DNA from: JALQTD01 sp965656785
GTDB lineage: Bacteria > Bacteroidota > Bacteroidia > Flavobacteriales_D > Sanyastnellaceae
Reading direction: 5' to 3'
DNA length: 64,000 nt
NCBI GenBank assembly: GCA_965656785.1
Contig: CBFHLY010000013.1
Location: forward strand, 16,485 to 80,484
Positions 23,200 through 30,953 of this stretch are shown piece by piece. The first letter of the stretch is position 1. Every line of letters starts with the position of its first letter. The translations under genes were made by a program, and so were the position numbers. The notes below the pieces were generated by a model that did not search any database, was not told the origin of the DNA, and was given only the letters and a program-made list of their open reading frames with translations.

Positions 23200-24579
23200 A
23201 TGTTGATTCAATCGATTTCGGGCATCCGCGGCACCATTGGTGGGCCGGCGGGCCAGGGGCTGACGCCGAAGGACATCGTGCGGTTTGGGATGGGCTATGC
23301 GGCGTGGGTGAAGGAGCAGGCGGCGGGTGCGCGGCCGCTGGTCGTCGTCGGGCGTGACGCTCGGCTTTCGGGCCAAATGCTGCGCGACGTCCTCGCCGGC
23401 ACCCTGCAAGCCATGGGCGTCGACGTCCTCGACCTCGGCCTGTCCACGACCCCGACCGTCGAGCTCGCTGTCCCCGCGGAGGGCGCTCACGGCGGCATCA
23501 TCCTGACGGCCAGCCACAACCCGCGGCAGTGGAACGCCCTCAAGCTCCTCGACGCCCGCGGGGAGTTCCTCAATGCGGCGGAGGGCGAGCGCGTCCTCGC
23601 GTTCGCTGCCCAGGAATTGGAGGCGGTTGAGGTCGACGATTTGGGCCAAATCCGACACGACGACCACTGGATGCAGCGCCACATTGATCACGCCCTGGGC
23701 CTCGAACTCGTCGACGCGCCGTCGGTGCGCGCCCACGGCCTCAAGGTCGCGGTCGACGCGGTGAACAGCACGGGCGGCCTCATCCTCCCGGCGCTCCTCG
23801 AAGCCATGGGCGTGGAGGTCGTCCGCGTCCATTGCGACCCCACCGGCGATTTCGCCCACAACCCCGAACCGCTGCCTGCCCACCTGACCGACCTCGCCGA
23901 AGCGGTGGTCAGCCACGGCTGCGACCTCGGCATCAGCGTCGATCCCGACGTCGATCGGCTCGCCTTTGTGTGCGAGGACGGCAGCATGTTCGGCGAGGAG
24001 TACACGCTCGTTGCGGTCGCCGATTACGTCCTGAGCCGCACGCCGGGCAACACGGTCAGCAACATGAGTTCTACCCGGGCCCTGCGCCAAGTCACCGAAG
24101 CGCGGGGCGGACGGTACACGGCGAGCGCGGTCGGGGAGGTGAACGTCGTGGCGGCCATCGAGGCGACCGACGCCATCATCGGCGGGGAGGGCAATGGCGG
24201 CGTCATTTACCCGACGAGCCACCGGGGCCGCGACGCGGTGGTCGGCACGGCCTTGTTCCTCACGCACCTCGTTCGCAGCGGCCTCACCGCCAAGGCCCTC
24301 CGCTCGTCCTACCCGGAGTGGGTGATTTCCAAGGACAAACTCGACTTGCCCGACAGCGGTGTCGAAGAAGCCCTGGCCGCGCTCGTTGCCGCGCACCCCG
24401 ACGCCGAAGTCAACACGGTGGACGGCGTCAAGTTCGACCTGCCCCAAGGCTGGGTGCACTTGCGTCGATCGAACACAGAGCCGATCATTCGGGTCTATGC
24501 CGAAGCGGAGACCGCCGAGGCCGCGGCTGCACTGGGCGGGCGGTTCAAGGAGGAGCTGGCCGGGTTGCTGCGGGGCTGA
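23200..24579 (+). CDS. glmM: Phosphoglucosamine mutase
   Basis: Converts glucosamine-6-P to glucosamine-1-P on the path to UDP-GlcNAc; an alpha-D-phosphohexomutase, cytoplasmic. 459 residues with the four signature loops: TASHNP (phosphoserine S105), DPDVDR (magnesium, D248/D250/D252), GEGNGGVIYP (sugar) and RRSNTEPIIR (phosphate). Bacteroidota GlmM and phosphomannomutases are close, so phosphomannomutase activity remains possible. The wecB-like epimerase at 2067 would use the downstream product UDP-GlcNAc. Confidence 0.9.
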   Translation: MLIQSISGIRGTIGGPAGQGLTPKDIVRFGMGYAAWVKEQAAGARPLVVVGRDARLSGQMLRDVLAGTLQAMGVDVLDLGLSTTPTVELAVPAEGAHGGIILTASHNPRQWNALKLLDARGEFLNAAEGERVLAFAAQELEAVEVDDLGQIRHDDHWMQRHIDHALGLELVDAPSVRAHGLKVAVDAVNSTGGLILPALLEAMGVEVVRVHCDPTGDFAHNPEPLPAHLTDLAEAVVSHGCDLGISVDPDVDRLAFVCEDGSMFGEEYTLVAVADYVLSRTPGNTVSNMSSTRALRQVTEARGGRYTASAVGEVNVVAAIEATDAIIGGEGNGGVIYPTSHRGRDAVVGTALFLTHLVRSGLTAKALRSSYPEWVISKDKLDLPDSGVEEALAALVAAHPDAEVNTVDGVKFDLPQGWVHLRRSNTEPIIRVYAEAETAEAAAALGGRFKEELAGLLRG

Positions 24580-24586
24580 TTTGGCC

Positions 24587-24594
24587 TAACTTTC
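24587..24594 (+). promoter_or_regulatory. -7 box of the cysteine desulfurase gene
   Basis: TAACTTTC 20 bases before the ATG at 24615; one of the few boxes here leaving a real leader. Confidence 0.45.
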
Positions 24595-24614
24595 GGAGCC
24601 GAAAAATCCGCGCA

Positions 24615-25757
24615 ATGACCGTGTACCTCGACAACGCCGCCACCACCGCCATGGCCCCCGAAGTCCTCGAAGCCATGTGGCCGGTGATGCACCACGCCTA
24701 CGGAAACCCCTCGTCGAGCCACGCCATCGGGCGCCGGTCGCGGGTGCAGGTGGAGCAAAGCCGGCGTTCCATCGCCAAAGGCCTGAACTGCCATCCCTCG
24801 CAGCTCATCTTCACGTCGGGCGGCACGGAGGCGGACAACCTCGCCCTGAACGCGGCCGTCATCGACCTCGGGTGCAAGCGCATCATCACGTCGGAAGCGG
24901 AGCACAGCGCGGTCATCAAGACCGCCGAGCGGTGGAACGAGCGGACGGGGGTGGAGCTGGCCGTGGTGCGGCATTTGCCGGATGGGCAGGTGGACTTGGC
25001 GCATTTGGAGGAGTTGTTGGCGAACGGGCCGAAGACGATTGTGAGCTTGATGCACGCGAACAACGAGGTGGGGGTGATGATCGATTTGGAGTGCGTGGGC
25101 ACGTTGTGCAAAACGCACGGAGCGTTGTTCCACAGCGATACGGTCCAAACCATGTGCCACTACCGCTTCGATCTCCAAGCCCTCCCCGTCGATTTCATCA
25201 CCTGCGCAGGCCACAAGTTCCACGGTCCGAAAGGCGTGGGCTTCCTCTACGTCGCTCCGGGCTTGAAGATCACGAGCGTCATCGCGGGCGGCGGCCAAGA
25301 GCGTTCCATGCGCGGCGGCACGGAGAACGTCCACAGCATCGTGGGGCTGGCGAAGGCGATGGAGTTGGCGTTCAGCGAACTCGAGGAGCACCAGGAACAC
25401 ATCCGCGGGCTGAAGCGGCGGATGGTCGCGGGGCTACGGGCGCGGTTTGCCGACATCCGGTTCAATGCCGATTCGGATAGGGAAGACCGGCTCTACACGG
25501 TCCTCAACGTGAGCTTCCCGCCGCACCCGAAGAGCGGGATGGCGCTGTTCCTGTTGGACCTCGAAGGCGTGTGCTGCTCCAGCGGCAGCGCGTGCAGCAG
25601 CGGGGCGACGCTCGGTTCGCACGTGTTGCGGACGCTCGGTTTCCACGACCCTACGCGCGTCAGCTTGCGCTTCTCGTTCGGTCGGTACAACACGGAGGCG
25701 GAGATTGACCGCGCGTTGGAGGCCGTCGATCGCGTGTTCGCCGGTGTGACCGCTTGA
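24615..25757 (+). CDS. Cysteine desulfurase (NifS/IscS class)
   Basis: PLP enzyme releasing sulfur from cysteine for Fe-S clusters and tRNA thiolation. 380 residues: LDNAATT at the N-terminus, FTSGGTEADNLAL, SEAEHSAV, the PLP lysine K201 in CAGHKFHGPKG, and the active-site loop CCSSGSACSSG with catalytic C327, whose length matches group I (IscS/NifS). Upstream in-frame sequence overlaps glmM and is excluded. Tail-side neighbours are repeat locus C and then the GH3-type gene; no isc or suf genes are adjacent. Confidence 0.93.
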   Translation: MTVYLDNAATTAMAPEVLEAMWPVMHHAYGNPSSSHAIGRRSRVQVEQSRRSIAKGLNCHPSQLIFTSGGTEADNLALNAAVIDLGCKRIITSEAEHSAVIKTAERWNERTGVELAVVRHLPDGQVDLAHLEELLANGPKTIVSLMHANNEVGVMIDLECVGTLCKTHGALFHSDTVQTMCHYRFDLQALPVDFITCAGHKFHGPKGVGFLYVAPGLKITSVIAGGGQERSMRGGTENVHSIVGLAKAMELAFSELEEHQEHIRGLKRRMVAGLRARFADIRFNADSDREDRLYTVLNVSFPPHPKSGMALFLLDLEGVCCSSGSACSSGATLGSHVLRTLGFHDPTRVSLRFSFGRYNTEAEIDRALEAVDRVFAGVTA

Positions 25758-25790
25758 AATTCGGCGTGCTGGGGTGCTAATCCCCACTTT
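25756..25790 (-). repeat. Interspersed repeat, locus C unit 1
   Basis: Minus-strand unit beginning AAAGTGGGGATTAGCACC and continuing CCAGCACGCCGAATTTC. It overlaps the stop codon of the desulfurase gene. Region 25758-26110 (353 bases) contains three repeat groups and spacer; I see no gene in it. Confidence 0.6.
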
Positions 25791-25855
25791 GATGCTCGCT
25801 TGCGGAGGCCACAATCCACCCCATCTTCGAGGGAGACCCCGGAACGTTGGCAGCA

Positions 25856-25910
25856 CTCAATTTGAAATCCCCAAAAAGTGGGGATTTCAATTCGAGCGGA
25901 TCGAACTTTT
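25856..25910. repeat. Interspersed repeat, locus C unit pair 2
   Basis: Perfect 11-bp inverted repeat TTGAAATCCCC (25862-25872) / GGGGATTTCAA (25880-25890) with a seven-base loop, then the flank TTCGAGCGGATCGAACTTTT. This is the clearest copy of the family consensus. Confidence 0.75.
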
Positions 25911-26022
25911 CCGCCGCCAAAAAGGGTGCTTTCGAGATGAATGGCTATGGAGGGCACGCTGGACGTGGGGTTGAGCGATTCTGGCGGGCTGAGCAATCGA
26001 CGGGCGGGCCTCGCGATTCGTG

Positions 26023-26060
26023 GAATTTGGGGATTTCAATTTGAGCGAAGCGAATTTTTC
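26023..26060 (+). repeat. Interspersed repeat, locus C unit 3
   Basis: Plus-strand unit: TTTGGGGATTTCAATTTGAG followed by CGAAGCGAATTTTTC. It lies about 50 bases before the GH3-type gene. Confidence 0.7.
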
Positions 26061-26110
26061 GACGCCTGCACGACGAACTCCCGAAGCATTGAGAGTACCT
26101 TTCGTTGGTC

Positions 26111-27640
26111 ATGCCGTTCAACCTGACCTTCAATTGGTACATCCGCCGCCGGATGGCGCAGATCGATTTGGCTCGGCGCGAGCCTGTGGAGTCGCAACGG
26201 GCGCTGTTGGCGCATTTGATCGCGAAGGGAGCGGATACGGCGTTCGGTCGGGAGCATGGATTGGGGGAGGCGAGTGCGCTCAAGGAGTTCAAGCGACGGG
26301 TGCCCGTGAGGCCGTACGATGAGCTGAAGCCTTGGATTGAGCGGGCGATTGCGGGAGAGGAGGATGTGCTGTGGCCGGGGCGGACGCCTTGGTTTGCCAA
26401 GTCTTCGGGCACCACTTCCGATCGCAGCAAGTACCTGCCCGTGACGGAGGATGCGTTGCGGGAAGGGCATTTCAAGGGCGGGAAGGATTTGCTGGCGCTG
26501 TTCTGCGAGCAGCGGCCGGGGGCGCGGTTGTACGAAGGGCACCACCTGGTGCTGGGTGGGGCGCGGGCGCCGGAGTCGGCGGACCAGCCGTTCATTGGGG
26601 ATTTGAGCGCCATCTTGATGAACGAGTTGCCGTTTTGGGTCGAGGCCCGAAGGACGCCGAACCGCGCCATTGCGCTCATGTCCGATTGGGAACAAAAGGT
26701 CGACGCCATCGCGACGGGGGTCATGAAGGAGGACGTCAGGATCTTGGCGGGGGTGCCGAGTTGGATGTTGGTGATTGCCAAGCGGGTGCTGGAGCTGACC
26801 GGGAAGGAAAGCTTGGGCGAGGTTTGGCCCAACCTCCAGCTGTTCATGCACGGCGGCGTGCACTTCGCGCCTTACCGGAGCCAATTTGAAGCGCTCATCG
26901 GCAACGTGCGCCACGGCATGGCCTACATGGAAACGTACAATGCGTCCGAGGGCTTCTTCGCCTTGCAAGACCGCATCGACGCGGACGACATGCTGCTGCT
27001 CGCCGATTACGGCATCCACTTCGAGTTCGCTCCGAGCAGCGAATGGGAGCGGGAACAGCCCGATACGCTGGAGCTGAGGGAGCTGCAGGTCGGGGAGGAG
27101 TACGAACTCATCATCACGACGGTGGCCGGCTTGTGGCGATACCGCCTCGGGGACGTGGTGCGCATGACGGAATTGCACCCCTTCCGCCTCCAGGTGGTGG
27201 GCCGCACGCAGGCGAGTTTGAACGCTTTTGGCGAGGAGTTGATGTCGCGCCAAATCGAGGAAGCGATCGCAACCGCCTGCGCCGCCACTTCCGCCACCGT
27301 CCGCGAATTCACCGTCGCTCCGGTCTTCATGTCCTCGACGGCGACGGGCGCCCACGAGTGGCTCATCGAGTTCACGGTGGCCCCGAGCGACCCGGCGCGG
27401 TTCATGGCATTCGTCGACGATGCGCTGCAGCGACTCAATTCCGACTACGCGGCGAAACGCACGGGCGACCTCGCCATCGGTCCGCCCGCACTCAACGCCG
27501 TGCCCGCCGGGACGTTCGAAGCCTGGCTCCGCTCGAAAGGCCGCCTCGGAGGCCAGTTCAAAGTCCCGCGCTGCGCCTCCCACCGCCGCTGGTTCGATGA
27601 GGTCCTCACCCAGTCCGGCCTCGCCGCGCATTGTGGATAA
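26111..27640 (+). CDS. GH3 auxin-responsive promoter family acyl-adenylase-like protein
   Basis: 509 residues. The GH3 superfamily (plant hormone-amino acid ligases) has bacterial members of unknown substrate. Visible signatures: the ATP motif AKSSGTTSDRSKYLP near residue 100, MHGGVHFAPY near 255, YMETYNASEGFFALQD near 275 and LWRYRLGDVVRM near 340, the last with the Tyr-Arg-x-Gly-Asp nucleotide site. Expected activity is ATP-dependent acyl adenylation followed by transfer. The ATG at 26111 is used rather than a TTG six bases earlier; a TACCTTTC box lies seven bases upstream (26096-26103). Confidence 0.88.
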   Translation: MPFNLTFNWYIRRRMAQIDLARREPVESQRALLAHLIAKGADTAFGREHGLGEASALKEFKRRVPVRPYDELKPWIERAIAGEEDVLWPGRTPWFAKSSGTTSDRSKYLPVTEDALREGHFKGGKDLLALFCEQRPGARLYEGHHLVLGGARAPESADQPFIGDLSAILMNELPFWVEARRTPNRAIALMSDWEQKVDAIATGVMKEDVRILAGVPSWMLVIAKRVLELTGKESLGEVWPNLQLFMHGGVHFAPYRSQFEALIGNVRHGMAYMETYNASEGFFALQDRIDADDMLLLADYGIHFEFAPSSEWEREQPDTLELRELQVGEEYELIITTVAGLWRYRLGDVVRMTELHPFRLQVVGRTQASLNAFGEELMSRQIEEAIATACAATSATVREFTVAPVFMSSTATGAHEWLIEFTVAPSDPARFMAFVDDALQRLNSDYAAKRTGDLAIGPPALNAVPAGTFEAWLRSKGRLGGQFKVPRCASHRRWFDEVLTQSGLAAHCG

Positions 27641-27669
27641 CCCAAGTTGGGCGGCCGGTCAATGCGGCT

Positions 27670-27677
27670 TATTTTCG
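27670..27677 (+). promoter_or_regulatory. -7 box of the deoxynucleoside kinase gene
   Basis: TATTTTCG, 22 bases before the ATG at 27700. Confidence 0.4.
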
Positions 27678-27699
27678 CTCTTCATTTTAAGGTACGGCT

Positions 27700-28317
27700 A
27701 TGCATTTGGCGATTGCAGGAAACATCGGTTCAGGGAAGACGACGCTCACCACGTTGTTGGCGAAACATTACCGGTACACCCCTCATTTTGAGGAAGTAGA
27801 CGACAACCCGTACCTGAACGATTTCTACAAGGACATGCCGCGTTGGTCGTTCAACCTGCAGGTCTTCTTCCTGCGGTCGCGTTTCGCCCAGCTCGCGGAA
27901 TTGCAGAAGACGGGCGAAAAGGTCGTGCAAGACCGGACCATCTACGAGGACGCGCACATCTTCGCGCCCAACCTCCATGCGATGGGCCTGATGACGTCCC
28001 GCGATTTCGAGAACTACCAAGCCTTGTTCGAGCTGATGGACCAATTCATCACGCCACCGAACCTGCTCATCTACCTCCGCGCCTCCGTTCCGAAGCTCGT
28101 CGAGAACATCCAAAAGCGCGGCCGCGACTACGAAGAGGCCATCCGCCTCGACTACCTCAACCGCCTGAACGAGCGCTATGAAGCGTGGATCTCACAATAC
28201 GATAAGGGCAAGCTCCTCATCGTGGACGTGGACAACAACGCCTTCCACGAGAACAAGCAGGACCTCGGCACCATCATCGAGCGGGTCGACGCCGAACTCC
28301 ACGGCCTCTTCGGCTGA
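27700..28317 (+). CDS. Deoxynucleoside kinase
   Basis: 205-residue P-loop kinase of the dNK/dGK/dCK type that phosphorylates deoxynucleosides with ATP. GNIGSGKTTL is Walker A (residues 7-16), FEEVDDNPYLNDFY carries the catalytic Glu region, VVQDRTIYEDAHIF the DRS-like motif, and IQKRGRDYEEAI the lid arginines. Which base it prefers cannot be decided. It converges on the FISUMP gene that ends at 28356. Confidence 0.92.
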   Translation: MHLAIAGNIGSGKTTLTTLLAKHYRYTPHFEEVDDNPYLNDFYKDMPRWSFNLQVFFLRSRFAQLAELQKTGEKVVQDRTIYEDAHIFAPNLHAMGLMTSRDFENYQALFELMDQFITPPNLLIYLRASVPKLVENIQKRGRDYEEAIRLDYLNRLNERYEAWISQYDKGKLLIVDVDNNAFHENKQDLGTIIERVDAELHGLFG

Positions 28318-28355
28318 TCCTACCGCAGTTGGCCGCCCTAACCCCAGGTGAACCT

Positions 28356-29951
28356 TCACTCGACAATCCCGGGGTCTGAGCTGGATTTTACGCATCGCAC
28401 TGCAACGAACGTGTCGGTGCTAAACCAGGACCCTGTGCTGGAGTAGTGGGCGTTTTCTGTTTCGTTGTTTTGTCCGAAGAATAGCCAAAGGTGCAAGGAC
28501 GTGCCGAGATTTTCATCGTTGTCGATATAAATCGGTGTCGTGGCATAAGTTGATGTGGCGTATTCTGTGCGCACCTGTTCCATGGTCGGTGTGATGGTGC
28601 CTCCATCAAAGGGGTCGATGCCAAAACCGCCGGTTCCATTGGTCTGTCGAACTCCAATGCTCGTCAAGTTGAGACCAATGCCCGGAGTAACTCCGTCCCA
28701 ATAAGTGGACGACATCATTTCTTGTAGCGCCAACGTTTCCGTGGAGATGCCCTCGGCGAACTCGACGATGGAATCCCAAGCGGCCCGTGTGGGCACATTG
28801 AAGCCCGTGGGGCACAGCGATCGAACGCCTGAGGCTTCCGCATGCACAACGTGGTAGTTGTAACCGTATCCCAAGATGTCGAGGTAGGTTGCGGGGTCAT
28901 CGTTGTAAACAACGCGATACGGGTTGTTCTGATCCCTCGGGGTGGGCAAGAACAATTGAGGAATCGACGTTCCATCGTTCCAGTGCTCCGCTTTCAAGTT
29001 TTCTCCTGTCCAGCACTGCCCATTGATTTCCACCAAACTGTACGTGTTGCCATCGTAGTCCGTCACCTCCGTGAGCCCTTCGCACGGCCCTGAGGCCGCA
29101 ACAAATGACCGGGTCTCGCTGTACGTTGTGCCGTATTCATTCGTGACATAGACTTGGTAATAGTACGTGGAGCCAACGATCAATGAAGACAAGTCAACGG
29201 ACAACTCGCCGTCCACGAGCGTTGCGGGAAAATCCGTGTTCGTCCCTTCAGGCATTTCCGGGTCGGTGTTGAACAGGAAACCAACGTCCGAAATGGTCGT
29301 GCCGCCGTCGTCGGTGACGGAGCCGTTGATGGTGGCGGTTTCGCCATTCATGTTCGAAGGCGCCAGAGCGGAGAACGAAGGGGGCATGATGCACGCCTCG
29401 GTGGGATCGGCAGCATAGTTGTAGGCCAGCGTGTCGTCGCAGAGGTCGGTGTTGTCGGACACGAAGTTTTCCGAAGCGTCGCAAGCCGTTTCCGTCGAGT
29501 CCGCGCGCCCTAAGCCATCCCCGTCCCCATCGAAGTACCACGTGGTCGGGTAGTTGCAGTTGACGGTCGATGTGCTCGCGGGGTTGTAATTGCAGGACTC
29601 CGAATCGGAGCAGCCCATGGCGTTGATCAATTGGACGTTCAAGCTCGTGATGCTGTCCACCAAGGCCGCGCAATCGTACGCTCCGACATTCTTGTTTCCG
29701 ACGAGTTGACGCACGGCGTAGTCGCGCCGCTCGAACGTGGCGTCATACCCTTGAATGGCCACTTCCAGACTCACGATGCTATCAAGCAGTTGGTCGTGAA
29801 GGCAACGTTGGCCGACCGTGCCTTCGGGGCAGTTGCAATCTTCGAGGGCTTCGATGGTTGTTTGGCCTTGCACGCTGAATGCGAAGGAGAGGAATGCCAC
29901 CAGATAAATAAGGTTCAGATTCCAGCTCGGGTATTGAATACGGCTTTCCAT
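28356..29951 (-). CDS. Secreted FISUMP-domain protein with FN3-like segment
   Basis: 531 residues. Signal peptide 1-30 (ending FSVQGQ), a helical segment with two coiled-coil-like stretches (about 35-110), cysteine modules (GCSDSESCNYNPAS; DLCDDTLAYNYAADP), an FN3/Ig-like domain (about 195-285, ATINGSVTDDGGTTISDVGF) and a C-terminal FISUMP domain (from about 290: QCWTGENLKA, SLCPTGFNVPTRAAW, FVAVRCVKS). Extracellular; substrate unknown. Same final domain as the protein at 20960 but different N-terminal architecture. Confidence 0.85.
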   Translation of the reverse strand: MESRIQYPSWNLNLIYLVAFLSFAFSVQGQTTIEALEDCNCPEGTVGQRCLHDQLLDSIVSLEVAIQGYDATFERRDYAVRQLVGNKNVGAYDCAALVDSITSLNVQLINAMGCSDSESCNYNPASTSTVNCNYPTTWYFDGDGDGLGRADSTETACDASENFVSDNTDLCDDTLAYNYAADPTEACIMPPSFSALAPSNMNGETATINGSVTDDGGTTISDVGFLFNTDPEMPEGTNTDFPATLVDGELSVDLSSLIVGSTYYYQVYVTNEYGTTYSETRSFVAASGPCEGLTEVTDYDGNTYSLVEINGQCWTGENLKAEHWNDGTSIPQLFLPTPRDQNNPYRVVYNDDPATYLDILGYGYNYHVVHAEASGVRSLCPTGFNVPTRAAWDSIVEFAEGISTETLALQEMMSSTYWDGVTPGIGLNLTSIGVRQTNGTGGFGIDPFDGGTITPTMEQVRTEYATSTYATTPIYIDNDENLGTSLHLWLFFGQNNETENAHYSSTGSWFSTDTFVAVRCVKSSSDPGIVE

Positions 29952-29954
29952 ACT

Positions 29955-29962
29955 CTAATATA
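29955..29962 (-). promoter_or_regulatory. -7 box of the second FISUMP gene
   Basis: Minus-strand TATATTAG, three bases (AGT), then the ATG at 29951. Confidence 0.4.
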
Positions 29963-30061
29963 CGAGGTTTGTGAGCCGATGGATCCTGCCGAAATACGTG
30001 AAGTCTGTGATTGCACCTGAATTTGGAGGGCTCATCACGCATTCCGGACCATCGAATCGGC

Positions 30062-30895
30062 TCAATGTAGCAATTCCGCAGCGCTGCGTTCGATGGTTTC
30101 GCACAGCCCGTCGAGCGGCAAGTCGTTTTCGTCCGAGCCGAATGGATCTTCGATTTCCTCCGCGATGAGCTCGATGCTCACTAGCACGTAGAACATGGCC
30201 ATGACCACCGGCACCGTCCACCACAGGAAGGTGCCCACGAAGCCGATGGGCAGGGTCACCACGTAGAGGAAGATGAACTTCTTCATGAACATGCTGTAGC
30301 TGTACGGGATGGGAGTTTTCAGGATGCGCTCGCAGGCGCCGAGCACGTCGGTCATGCGCTCGAGGTTGCCTTCGATGAGCCAGTGCTCGTGGTCCGTGAT
30401 GGTCCGATTTTCGCGCCAAACCCGAGCCTGCCTTCCCATCGACGCAATCCACGCATTCGGAGCATGCGTCACGCCCTCGACGTCGTCCGGCAGCGGGGCG
30501 GGTTCGCTGCGCAGGTGGTGGCGGAGGGCGGAGGCGAAGCCAGGAATGCCGAGTCGGAACGGGGTTTGGCCTGGGGCATCCGGCACCCAACGCACCCGCT
30601 GCGCCAGCGTCCTCGAAACGTTCACCAGCGCCCCCCATTGCTTGCGCCCCTCCCACCAGCGGTCATACGCCGTGTTCGTCCGGAACACCAAGAACAGCGA
30701 CAAGACGAACCCGAGCAACGAGTGCACCGTGTTGGCCAAATTGATGGGCGATTCCAACACCACCAATTCCACATAGCAGACCGCAGCCGAGTAACCGCCG
30801 ATGGCCAACAACGCAGGAAACAACTTCCGGAACACCTGCGCGCTGTAGGCGTGGAAAATCAGGCGGAACCACTGCTTGGGGTTGTAGGCGATCAT
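30062..30895 (-). CDS. Bestrophin-family (UPF0187) anion channel
   Basis: 277 residues from MIAYNPKQW (an upstream in-frame ATG at 30901 adds two residues). Bestrophins are pentameric chloride or bicarbonate channels of the inner membrane. Four hydrophobic helices are seen near residues 25-48, 55-75, 205-225 and 230-250. Family residues include HSLLGFVLSLFLVFRTNTAYDRWWEGRK, of which the TAYDRWWE part is diagnostic, and PVVMAMFYVLVSIELIAEEIEDPFG near the C-terminus. It follows the pyrophosphatase gene; the latter's terminator lies between them and touches this start codon. Confidence 0.88.
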   Translation of the reverse strand: MIAYNPKQWFRLIFHAYSAQVFRKLFPALLAIGGYSAAVCYVELVVLESPINLANTVHSLLGFVLSLFLVFRTNTAYDRWWEGRKQWGALVNVSRTLAQRVRWVPDAPGQTPFRLGIPGFASALRHHLRSEPAPLPDDVEGVTHAPNAWIASMGRQARVWRENRTITDHEHWLIEGNLERMTDVLGACERILKTPIPYSYSMFMKKFIFLYVVTLPIGFVGTFLWWTVPVVMAMFYVLVSIELIAEEIEDPFGSDENDLPLDGLCETIERSAAELLH

Positions 30896-30900
30896 GGGCA

Positions 30901-30932
30901 AAAAAAGAGGGCCTCCCGGTCAGGAGGCCCTC
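30901..30932 (-). terminator. Terminator of the membrane pyrophosphatase gene
   Basis: Perfect 10-bp stem (30907-30916 with 30923-30932, GAGGGCCTCC on the plus strand) followed on the minus strand by seven T. The T-tract ends four bases before the bestrophin start. A TATCTTTG box-like sequence (minus, 30932-30939) lies directly upstream of the stem. Confidence 0.8.
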
Positions 30933-30953
30933 AAAGATAACGTTCGCTTGAGC

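Noticed and set aside
23832..24614. Upstream extension of the cysteine desulfurase frame.
   Set aside because: It reads through glmM in another frame with Arg-rich shadow sequence; the enzyme begins at MTVYLDNAATT.
25847..26044. A 65-codon frame across repeat locus C, weakly reminiscent of the ATPase C-terminus.
   Set aside because: The resemblance (KGAFEMNGYGG) is too short, and both ends lie in repeat units.
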